Below, one piece after another: positions 4,371 through 11,994 of a DNA stretch of 11,994 nucleotides. This DNA is from Chloroflexota bacterium (lineage in GTDB: Bacteria > Chloroflexota > Dehalococcoidia > SZUA-161 > SpSt-899): positions 1 to 11,994 of the forward strand of contig QLUL01000020.1 of NCBI GenBank assembly GCA_018725425.1, written 5' to 3'. Within the stretch, counting starts at the first letter, position 1. The number at the start of each line of letters is the position of its first letter. The translations under genes and the position numbers were made by a program. The notes beneath the pieces are model-generated. The model was not told the DNA's origin. It did no database searches and worked only from the letters and a program-made list of their open reading frames with translations.

Positions 4371-7300
4371 GCTTATAGCAGTCAAGGAGGAGCGCCCCGA
4401 GACTACTCTTTCCCTGGCTGTAGCCTGTAAGAATCCCATTAAAACCGTGAGTACCTATGTATTCACCGACTCTATTCGTGGGTATTTCTCTACCATCTTG
4501 GAAAGCGTAGCTACAGGTCGTGGTCAGGGGTTCTGGGTGCCAGCCGAATGGGGATATGGCAAGACTCACTTCCTTGCCACTATTGCCTCTCTACTCAGCG
4601 ATACTAGCCAGGAACTCTGGTCGAGCGTTCAAGATCGTGAGATCACCAACTATCATCACCGCCTGCAAAACGCCAAACTCTTCCCTGTCATCCTTAGTCT
4701 GCGTGGCGAAGGGCCTGTGGATATAAGTGGAGGTCGAAGCCTGCTGCAGATTATAGAGAAGCAGATTGGGGAAACACTAGACAAGTGTCACTTGCAGGAT
4801 AGAGTTGTAGTTACCTCCGCAGAGGAAATCTTCGCCTGGTTTAATCAGCTTCCCGCAATGTTGAAGGGGTCTATTTCGTCCTATGTCAGGCAGCAAATGG
4901 GAGTTGATGCTGCTGAATATGCTAAGGAAGCAGGTCGAGAGGCATTAGCCAGGCTCATTCGGCAGTTTTGTATTGAAAATACCATCAGTCCTCAGATTTC
5001 CGTTAGCACGAAGGAGCGGTTCTCACACATTTATGACCAGCTAACAGATGCAGGATACAATGGGCTGCTTTTTGTAATTGACGAATTTGCCTTCTGGCAG
5101 GACAGTCATCCTGAAGGCTCACCTGAATATGCTCATGATGAAGAGGTTCTGGAAACGCTTGCCTTTGTGCTCCCAAAGGAGCTTGGGCTGAGAATCTATA
5201 CCCTCGTTGCTTCTCAAAAGCCTGTTCCTGTCAAGCTCAGAGGCAGTCATGCCGGCGACCGTTTCATTGACTTTCCCCTTTTAGGGGGACGAAGTGAGAG
5301 AGATTACGACCTCATCGTCTCCCGGCGAGTTCGCGATGTATTATCCGAGATGACTCCTGAAATAAACCAGTATTACGACTATTATTTCCATAACTTCGAG
5401 TTCATGAAGGGGATGGATGAGGATGCATTTCGTGCTATATTCCCCTTCCAACCCCGCTGCTTTGAAGTGTTGCGCCACATCACCGCTAGAGGATTGGCTA
5501 CCACGCGAATAGGAATTAACGTTCTCTATGATGTTATCGACCCTCATGCCACTCATAATGAAGATCCAAACAGTGAGAATAATATTTTGGCCAAGGACAG
5601 GCTGATAACGGTTGGTGATCTTCTATTAAGCGATAATCTTATTCACGGACTCAGGGAGGTGCCAGACTACCGCCTTGCTTATCAGGCCTATGCCACTGCC
5701 CTGAATACCTTGCCTCTCTTAGACCTGGATGAAGATCAGGCAAGCGTGGCCCAGCGCGTTGTCAAGACCCTTTTCCTGTGGCACTTAGCGTATCTGGATT
5801 CTCCTCGCCAGATGTCCCTCCAGGATTTAACACAGGCTACTCTCACCACCGAAGATATTCTCAAACCTGAAGATACGGTAAATCTTATCCTGGCGAAACT
5901 GCGTGATCTACCACAGATTTCTTATACCAAAGAAAAGGGTGCTAGCTTCGTAGTTCAAGTTACCGGTCTCTCAGCACCACAAAGGTTTAATGAGATCAAG
6001 CAGCGCATTACCGAGCAACACCACATTCAGAAAAAGTGGAGGGAGAGCCTCTACTCAGCCCCTTCTGAGATGCTTGGGGAGTCCACGCTATTTGCTGACC
6101 TTCTTCCGCAGCAGTTGAAATCAATAAGGATAGAGAACCGCAGGCTTGAGTATTCAGGAGAGGTTATTCTCAGCGATACCTGGCGTCCTGAACTTGGCCA
6201 GCCGTTATACAAGGAGGATCATCATTTCAAGATTGTTATCCTCATGGAGAATACTGATGCGGGTGGGATTGCCATTGAGGACGAGCGTATCGCGGTCTGC
6301 ATTCCCAACGGGCTCTCTGAACTTGCCCATGATGCTGTTAGGGACTATATGGCGATTTGTGATATGGAGGAAATATATCGGCATGAGAGAGGCAGCGATG
6401 CCGAGCAAATTCGGGAATGGGTCAGGGGTAAGAAGCCAGAGGTGATAAGGGCACTTATCAGTAGTCAGCCCAAGCAGTATCAGTCGGGCAAAATCTGCAC
6501 CAGGAGTGCTCTAGCCATTGAGCCTAAGGAGGTATTCTCCCAGCCGAGTAACGAGCGGCGTTTTGCCCTTATCGCCAATGCACTCCTTGACAATGCCTAT
6601 ACAGCTCTCCCCCGGACCCTGGATTCTAGAGCGTTCAAAAAGACCCTCTCTTCTACCGATGTCGGCAAGGTCTTTAATGGATTCTTCCGTGGCGCTGCTT
6701 CAGCACAGGACACAAGTGCTCTGGACAACTTTGCCCTGGGTCTTCATTTAGCAGCGACTGACAATCGGCGCAAGTTTGCTCCAGCAGCAAATGCCCCTGT
6801 TTTTGACTATCTTAAGGGAAAGCTGGGGGAGAACGAAGGTCATCTACCCACATGGCAGGTGTATCGAGATTTGAGCAACATTCCCTATGGTCTTCCCTTT
6901 CCTCTCATCAGCCTGTATATCCTTTGCTTCACCCGCTATGGTATGCCTGCTATTGATCTCTATCTCAAGCCAAATCATCCCCTTATTCTGAGATCAGGCA
7001 GTAAGCCTCTTCATAACAAGCTTACCTCAGCCACCGTTCCAGAACTCGAGTGGAAGACTGGACTAGATAAGTATTTTGATGCCATCTCTCTCAGCACTGG
7101 CCCTACTTGGAATGAGGTGGTTCCTTTTGCCAGGGTGCTCAGGCCGGAATTGAAAACCACCGCTGACCCTGTAGAGATAGAGGGGCAAGCACAGTTGCTC
7201 CAAGAAGCCCTTGGATCTCTACACGCAATGGCAACGCAGATAGATAGCAGCATAAAGCTTTTGTCCGCCAGATTGGAGGACACCGTCGACGCTGGAGAAC

Positions 7301-8292
7301 ACGACGCAGTGTCTCGAATCACTGATATTGTGCAAGCGCCTAACTATGCCCAGTTTTACCAAGCGGTGCAGGATAGATATACCCAACCTGATGCCTTCGC
7401 TGCCGATATCTCAATTTACCGCCGCTGGGAAAACCTCTCCAAATCAGCAGCAGAGATCCTTGCTGTGAAGAATTACCTTAATGCTGCAAACTTGCGTGAC
7501 GGCGACCTTGAGCTAAGAACTGACCTCCTCTCCCTTAGGGGTCAACTGAACCTGAAATCATTCCTGAACAGCCCTTCTCTCTGGCCCAGTGTGAAAGCAG
7601 GGTTTAATGAATTTAAGCGGCGTTACCGCAATATCTATCAAGCCCACCACCGTGATTATTACAAGAAGGTGCAGGAACTACAGCAACAACTGGAGGAGCT
7701 GAAGCCAAAACTGGAAGCCCTAAATAAGCTCAACGAAGTTACAGAGCTAGGCGAGTCACTAGGCACCGATCTGCCCCAGCACTATCAGAGTTTGTTGCCA
7801 AGACTGGGTTCGTGCGATGTTAGTATCGTGACTGAGGTGTCAGTAGAAAATGACCCCGCTTGCTCTTCCTGCCGCCTCGCCCTAACTCAGGAGCCACCCG
7901 CAGAAGAGGTACAACACTTGAGTAGAGATCTGGGGAAGGCACTGAAAGAGCAATTGAGGCGACTGAGCTCAGAAGCGGTGAAAAGGGTTTTGGAACGGAG
8001 CAACGAAGACAAGGTGACTAAGCTGCTACAAATTGTCCATGCCAGTGAGCTTTCTTCGCTGGTTAACGTCATTGATGATGAAGTAATTAAGTTCGTTAGG
8101 ATTCTGCTCCTGGAGAGCAATATCCAAACAGTGGCACAGCCAGTTTTGGTAAGGCTGGCGGATAAGTACCCTGTGATTCAAGAAGATGGGATAGACGAGG
8201 CGGTAGCCGAGTTCAGGCGCTTGCTGCAAGAAGCTTTCGAGCAAGCCAAACGGCAGAACCCGGAGAAGAGGATTCAGCTTAGCCTGAGGTAG
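4339..8292 (+). CDS. brxC: BrxC/PglY-like large P-loop ATPase of BREX
   Basis: 1317 residues from ATG 4339, preferred over upstream TTG 4303 because GAGGAG sits 7 bases before it. Residues 69-76 (AEWGYGKT) are a Walker A motif, and LLFVIDEF around D248-E249 is Walker B. The segment TYVFTDSIRGYF before the P-loop and GFWVPAEWGYGKTHF are typical of the BrxC/PglY (DUF6079-like) family. Residues about 1105-1135 are a coiled coil, followed by a lone CxxC (C1175, C1178) in the family's C-terminal zone and another helical stretch. BrxC/PglY is a large ATPase required for BREX phage exclusion and works with the methyltransferase and PglZ, probably in a DNA-bound complex; the exact reaction is unsettled. 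The gene overlaps the brxB-like gene by 32 bp and ends 7 bp before the methyltransferase start. The length agrees with the family (about 1,200-1,300 residues). Confidence 0.8.
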   Translation: MKQAQRTPIDKLIAVKEERPETTLSLAVACKNPIKTVSTYVFTDSIRGYFSTILESVATGRGQGFWVPAEWGYGKTHFLATIASLLSDTSQELWSSVQDREITNYHHRLQNAKLFPVILSLRGEGPVDISGGRSLLQIIEKQIGETLDKCHLQDRVVVTSAEEIFAWFNQLPAMLKGSISSYVRQQMGVDAAEYAKEAGREALARLIRQFCIENTISPQISVSTKERFSHIYDQLTDAGYNGLLFVIDEFAFWQDSHPEGSPEYAHDEEVLETLAFVLPKELGLRIYTLVASQKPVPVKLRGSHAGDRFIDFPLLGGRSERDYDLIVSRRVRDVLSEMTPEINQYYDYYFHNFEFMKGMDEDAFRAIFPFQPRCFEVLRHITARGLATTRIGINVLYDVIDPHATHNEDPNSENNILAKDRLITVGDLLLSDNLIHGLREVPDYRLAYQAYATALNTLPLLDLDEDQASVAQRVVKTLFLWHLAYLDSPRQMSLQDLTQATLTTEDILKPEDTVNLILAKLRDLPQISYTKEKGASFVVQVTGLSAPQRFNEIKQRITEQHHIQKKWRESLYSAPSEMLGESTLFADLLPQQLKSIRIENRRLEYSGEVILSDTWRPELGQPLYKEDHHFKIVILMENTDAGGIAIEDERIAVCIPNGLSELAHDAVRDYMAICDMEEIYRHERGSDAEQIREWVRGKKPEVIRALISSQPKQYQSGKICTRSALAIEPKEVFSQPSNERRFALIANALLDNAYTALPRTLDSRAFKKTLSSTDVGKVFNGFFRGAASAQDTSALDNFALGLHLAATDNRRKFAPAANAPVFDYLKGKLGENEGHLPTWQVYRDLSNIPYGLPFPLISLYILCFTRYGMPAIDLYLKPNHPLILRSGSKPLHNKLTSATVPELEWKTGLDKYFDAISLSTGPTWNEVVPFARVLRPELKTTADPVEIEGQAQLLQEALGSLHAMATQIDSSIKLLSARLEDTVDAGEHDAVSRITDIVQAPNYAQFYQAVQDRYTQPDAFAADISIYRRWENLSKSAAEILAVKNYLNAANLRDGDLELRTDLLSLRGQLNLKSFLNSPSLWPSVKAGFNEFKRRYRNIYQAHHRDYYKKVQELQQQLEELKPKLEALNKLNEVTELGESLGTDLPQHYQSLLPRLGSCDVSIVTEVSVENDPACSSCRLALTQEPPAEEVQHLSRDLGKALKEQLRRLSSEAVKRVLERSNEDKVTKLLQIVHASELSSLVNVIDDEVIKFVRILLLESNIQTVAQPVLVRLADKYPVIQEDGIDEAVAEFRRLLQEAFEQAKRQNPEKRIQLSLR

Positions 8293-8299
8293 CGACACC

Positions 8300-10714
8300 A
8301 TGACTATAGTTGAGACTGAGAATAAACCGGGGCTCGCCGAATTCATCCGCGACTACGGCAAGCCATATGACCCTGAGACAGATGACTACAATGTGCCCCC
8401 ATTCTGCAAGAGCTTCGACCAGGCCTCAAAGTCGTCCAAAATCTACAATATGCACATGTATTGGGTGAAGCAGGATCCCTATGTGGTTAAGGAGTTCATC
8501 GAGCATTATACTCAGCCTGGCGACATTGTCCTGGATGCCTTCTGCGGCTCAGGAATGACCGGGGTAGCCGCCCTTATGGTAGGGAGGCACGCCATCTTAT
8601 TCGACATCTCCCCTGCCTGTATCCACATCACCCGTAATTACACCACTCCTATTGAGCCCCAACTCCTGCAACAGGCATATGAGGAGTTAATGGCAAGGGC
8701 AGAGCCGGAGATTCGTCCCCTCTATCGCACCAGGTGCCACCACTGCAACAACCCTGAGGCTCAAATCGCCAATACCATCCTCTCCGATGTTTACCGCTGC
8801 CCTCGGTGTGGAATTGGGGTTCTTTTTGCCGGTGGAGGGCGATGGGAGGGAATGAAGAGGGGCGAGAAGATAGCCAAGATTCGCTGTGATAATTGCCGCT
8901 ATGAGTTCACCAAGGCGAAGGTAAGTTTTGTGAGAATAGAGCCTGTCGAAATCAGGGTTGATTGCCCCAAATGCAAGATTAAAGGTGAGGCAAAAGCCAA
9001 ACCGCTGGATGAAGATGATTGGCGACGCTATATCGAGATTGAGGGAGGCGAGCAGTTCATCAACGAGCCAGGAAGCAAGGTTCTGGGGCAGATGAAACAA
9101 GAGCTTGGGCTGAAGGAAATACCTCCGAAAGAGTTCCCCTACTGGTATCCCAGGGATGTGAAGTTTTTTGGGCCGGAGCCAAGGCGCAATTTGAAGCGGG
9201 GCATTACTCATCCCTATCAGATGTTCTCACGGCGGAACCTTATTGCCCTGTCGGTGCTGTGGGAATATGTGAATGAGGTTGAGGATGATCAAGCCAAAAG
9301 TTATTTAAGGCTACTTTTCTCCAGCATTATTTACATGGTTAATTTACAATACAGGTGGCGCATTAGTGGGAAAGGCGGGATTCGGATGGGAACTTTGTAT
9401 ATCCCCGCGATAATTCAAGACATGAATGCACTCGGCTCATTTGCAGGCAAATATAGTGATCTCGCTAAGGCTGTTAATGAGATAAACCTTTTCAAAAGCT
9501 TTGTTACTCATATAGCGAGACAACAAGACGCTAGAGATTTATATCCTATCCCTGATAACTCTGTTGACTACGCCTTCTATGACCCTCCTTATGGCTCTAA
9601 CATAAACTATAGTGAACTCAACATTATGTGGGAGGCTTGGCTGGGCGAGTTCACCCCGGTAGAGCAGGAAATCATCGAAAACCAGTATCAAGGCAAAACG
9701 AGGGAAACCTATGAACAGATGATGACTACTGCCCTCAAAGAAGCCTACCGTGTTCTCAAGCCCGGACGGTGGCTTTCGCTGATTTACAGCTACACCGACC
9801 CGACCATGTTTCGGAGTGTGCAACGAATGGCCGCTCAGGCGGGCTTCATTGAACCAGGTGAAGTGAGACATATAAATTCAACCTCTAAGACGAAATCGCA
9901 ATTGGATTCCGACAAGACTCAGCAGCGCCTTCTGGTGATAAACTTTAAGAAGCCCAAAGAGAGTGTGGCGAGGAAGGAACTGGAGAAACCAGATATTGAG
10001 TACCGCGTGATAACCGTTATCCAGGAGTTTCTCACCAGGCAGGGTGGTCAACCCCGTGACTACATCTATGACGAGGTGATTAAAAGGTTCTTACCCACCG
10101 TTGAAATAGCAAAGTTCAACCTTGACGAGATATTGGAGAATTTCTTCCGCAAGGTCGGTGATAAGTGGTATGCTCCGGGAACCTTGCTGGCACGCCAGCC
10201 CAAATTCGCCAAGACACCCCAGTTGAGAATGGCACTGGATAAAGGAGACGCTGGGGAAGAGACAGTATTGCGCCTGCAGGAGTTTCTCCGCAAATATGGC
10301 ACGGTGCCCCTTCACGAGCTAAGGGAATACTATCTCAGGGAGATTTCTATTGAATGGCAGGAAATCGTAGATTTCAACAAAGCTATTGAGGGATTCACTG
10401 TCAAGGAAGGTAAGGTTCGCCTTCCCACTGCCGAGGAGCAACAACACAAGCAAGATATGGCTGTCAGCTATCGAAAAGCTCAAATCCATCGCTACCTCAA
10501 CGGTGCGCTCACTAAGAAACTCACCAATGAGGAACTTTGCCAATGGGTAGAATTCTGCTATCGGAATGAAATGTATGAAGAAGCTACCAGGCTCTTCTCC
10601 GGGATTGATGATAGTTCCGTAGACAGGGAACTCTGGAGGAGAACCAGGCGCATTGCTGAGGCATGTCAGTTGTTGAAAGTGTCAGAAGAGGGGAGCGAAT
10701 ACAATGCGCCGTAA
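8300..10714 (+). CDS. pglX: BREX DNA adenine methyltransferase (PglX/PglXI-like) with zinc ribbons
   Basis: 804 residues. Motif I is D79-AFCGSG and binds S-adenosylmethionine; catalytic motif IV is D428-P-P-Y431 followed by GSNINYSE, which points to N6-adenine methylation; AYRVLKPGRWLSLIY follows. Between them four CxxC pairs (C146/149, 167/170, 196/199, 222/225) predict two zinc ribbons, and a long helical block probably includes the target-recognition region. After the catalytic domain come two similar winged-helix-like segments (near VIQEFLTRQGGQPRDYIYDE and RLQEFLRKYGTVPLHELREY), then a helical TPR-like end. In BREX this enzyme marks host DNA and is needed for exclusion. It is much shorter than the roughly 1,200-residue type 1 PglX and closer to the COG0863/COG1743-type enzymes of other subtypes. 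GAGGT at 8286-8290 serves as ribosome binding site; the stop overlaps the next gene by 11 bp. Confidence 0.8.
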   Translation: MTIVETENKPGLAEFIRDYGKPYDPETDDYNVPPFCKSFDQASKSSKIYNMHMYWVKQDPYVVKEFIEHYTQPGDIVLDAFCGSGMTGVAALMVGRHAILFDISPACIHITRNYTTPIEPQLLQQAYEELMARAEPEIRPLYRTRCHHCNNPEAQIANTILSDVYRCPRCGIGVLFAGGGRWEGMKRGEKIAKIRCDNCRYEFTKAKVSFVRIEPVEIRVDCPKCKIKGEAKAKPLDEDDWRRYIEIEGGEQFINEPGSKVLGQMKQELGLKEIPPKEFPYWYPRDVKFFGPEPRRNLKRGITHPYQMFSRRNLIALSVLWEYVNEVEDDQAKSYLRLLFSSIIYMVNLQYRWRISGKGGIRMGTLYIPAIIQDMNALGSFAGKYSDLAKAVNEINLFKSFVTHIARQQDARDLYPIPDNSVDYAFYDPPYGSNINYSELNIMWEAWLGEFTPVEQEIIENQYQGKTRETYEQMMTTALKEAYRVLKPGRWLSLIYSYTDPTMFRSVQRMAAQAGFIEPGEVRHINSTSKTKSQLDSDKTQQRLLVINFKKPKESVARKELEKPDIEYRVITVIQEFLTRQGGQPRDYIYDEVIKRFLPTVEIAKFNLDEILENFFRKVGDKWYAPGTLLARQPKFAKTPQLRMALDKGDAGEETVLRLQEFLRKYGTVPLHELREYYLREISIEWQEIVDFNKAIEGFTVKEGKVRLPTAEEQQHKQDMAVSYRKAQIHRYLNGALTKKLTNEELCQWVEFCYRNEMYEEATRLFSGIDDSSVDRELWRRTRRIAEACQLLKVSEEGSEYNAP

Positions 10715-11994
10715 AGCTATGCCAAACAATGTCCAGGAGTACTTTCAGCAATTCCTTGCCGGACTTCCCCAGGCAAGCCGACTGGTTGTTGCTCTTGACC
10801 CAGAAAGGCTTCTAAATCTTAATGAGAAAATCATTGATCCCAAAGGGAAGAGGTGGGCTGTATTTCATTACTTTGAGAATGATTTTGGCTTCCGAGTCAA
10901 GTATTCTCGGAGGCCAGACGACCCTAACTTTCCCCATATTGTTTGGGTGACCTTCCCTCGCTTTGGAGCTAAAAGCAAAATAAATCTGAGTTTCATCTCA
11001 GATATTCTGGAAGGAGCAGATAGAATCGAGGACTTCAGTTTGCGCGGCATTTTGAGCCAGCTCATTCCTCGTGAAAAGTGGAATCCTGAAGCGTTGGCAA
11101 AGTATGCCACAGCTATCGCTTCCAACCTCTCGCAGTTTGTGGTCGCTCACGATCAACTCCGCCACTATGTGCCCAAAGATGCTCCCTTAAGCATTCATCA
11201 TGTTCGCATTCTGACATTAATATGCCTCCATCCAGGGTTGTCCGTTCAAGCTCTGATGTTTGAAGAGTTATCAGCCTCCGAAGTGCTCGTCCACTATCTA
11301 GGTCTCGCCTGGTCTGGCAACTGGGATAACCAGTCCTCCGCTATTCTTAAGGAGTTAGCTGGTGAAAGCCCTAAGATTGACACCAGGTCTATCTCCCCCT
11401 GGCTTATTCCGCATCCTCAAACTTTGGCCCTCTATGTTTACTTGCGGCAATCCTTGGAAAGATACCATGTGCCCAATCCTGCTAACCAGTTACGAGGGCT
11501 GCAGATGCTGGAGTTTGCCCCCGAAGAGCTAGAACAACAAGTATCAGCGGTAATCGCTCACCTGGGAAAGAGCCCGAATCTACAGTCAAAAATGATCAGG
11601 CTAGCTGAAGATGGGCTATCTGCTGAGGACTTGGACAGGTTGATTCAACTTGTGTCACCACAATCTACAGTGATAGCGCAAGTTCTGGCTAGAGAATCTT
11701 CACCAGCTATAGCGTATGGCTTAGCTATTCACTTCCTGCAGAGTGCTTTGGCTGCAAAGGCTCTCAGTGACATCATCCTTAGCTCACATGTTGGCGCTGA
11801 CCTTAGTTCCAGGTCCAGGCTTTCGGAGGCTGCTTATACATCTCGGGCTGGAGAAGTATTCGCCCTAATATCGGAGCTAGCTGACATTGAAGAAGTCCTC
11901 AGCCATCCCCCTGAGCCAACTGCTGACTTGAATGCCTTGCTCGATTGGTACATTCAAAGCAGAGCCTTCAGATTGGAATTGGCTCATGCTAAAG
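10704..11994 (+). CDS. pglZ: PglZ-like protein, N-terminal 430 residues (cut by window end)
   Basis: Frame open from ATG 10704 to the last base, following an AGAGGGGAG Shine-Dalgarno sequence at 8-base spacing. The start lies inside the end of the methyltransferase gene, so it is coupled. The N-terminal region contains blocks I recognise from PglZ proteins: RLVVALDPERLL at residues 26-37, then SFISDILEGADRIEDFSLRG, a basic LIPREKW, and VPNPANQLRGLQMLEF. The alkaline-phosphatase-like core that defines PglZ, with its metal-binding Asp/His residues, would lie beyond the window, so the catalytic state cannot be judged. PglZ is the one component found in nearly all BREX systems. Context (directly after a brxC-like ATPase and a pglX-like methyltransferase) raises confidence. 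A different helical protein in the same operon is the alternative. Confidence 0.65.
   Translation, partial: MRRKAMPNNVQEYFQQFLAGLPQASRLVVALDPERLLNLNEKIIDPKGKRWAVFHYFENDFGFRVKYSRRPDDPNFPHIVWVTFPRFGAKSKINLSFISDILEGADRIEDFSLRGILSQLIPREKWNPEALAKYATAIASNLSQFVVAHDQLRHYVPKDAPLSIHHVRILTLICLHPGLSVQALMFEELSASEVLVHYLGLAWSGNWDNQSSAILKELAGESPKIDTRSISPWLIPHPQTLALYVYLRQSLERYHVPNPANQLRGLQMLEFAPEELEQQVSAVIAHLGKSPNLQSKMIRLAEDGLSAEDLDRLIQLVSPQSTVIAQVLARESSPAIAYGLAIHFLQSALAAKALSDIILSSHVGADLSSRSRLSEAAYTSRAGEVFALISELADIEEVLSHPPEPTADLNALLDWYIQSRAFRLELAHAK

Noticed and set aside
8687..9211. Minus-strand frame of 174 codons.
   Set aside because: Antisense to the zinc-ribbon region of the methyltransferase, which is clearly coding.

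Overview
The window is bacterial (possibly archaeal) DNA of roughly even base composition. It has short leaders, overlapping operon genes, ATG starts and all three stop codons in use. The style (a SEC-C/pRiA4b-like gene, an MNT/HEPN gene pair and a defence operon) suits an uncultured environmental bacterium such as a Chloroflexota member, but that assignment is a weak guess; no marker gene is present.

Layout: (1) Positions 1-1285, minus strand, hold the N-terminal 428 residues of a pRiA4b ORF-3-like / SEC-C / TPR protein whose 3' end lies outside the window. (2) Positions 1286-1860 are non-coding. They carry a candidate minus-strand promoter, one copy (1357-1477) of a 121-bp repeat, hairpins, a decayed small ORF with an in-frame TGA, and a promoter overlapped by a perfect 10-bp inverted repeat. 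(3) Positions 1861-2644 hold a two-gene MNT/HEPN-type module: an intact winged-helix nucleotidyltransferase and an abnormally short HEPN-type partner that seems to have lost its catalytic middle. (4) The second copy of the 121-bp repeat (2744-2864, about 92% identical, same orientation) follows, so the module is bracketed by direct repeats. (5) After a promoter with nearby dyads (2964-3081), an operon runs rightwards from 3113 to the window edge.

That operon is the main find. It is a BREX-like phage-defence system in the order brxA-like, brxB-like, brxC/pglY-like ATPase, DNA adenine methyltransferase, pglZ-like (cut by the window end). All junctions overlap or lie within 7 bp, so the genes are almost certainly cotranscribed and translationally coupled. 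The order A-B-C-X-Z is that of type 1-like BREX. The methyltransferase, however, is a compact 804-residue enzyme with motif I before DPPY, two apparent zinc ribbons between them and a helical/winged-helix tail, unlike the roughly 1,200-residue type 1 PglX. Its mixed character suggests a divergent or unassigned BREX subtype. The brxB-like gene is split by an apparent -1 frameshift near a C6 run that fits a slippery heptamer. This could be a sequencing error, an inactivating mutation (phase variation at a homopolymer) or programmed frameshifting.

Expected cooperation, by analogy with BREX: the methyltransferase marks host DNA, the BrxC-like ATPase and PglZ form the core that blocks phage replication, and BrxA/BrxB are small accessory factors. 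No helicase, BrxL or WYL regulator is visible in the window; these could lie beyond position 11994.
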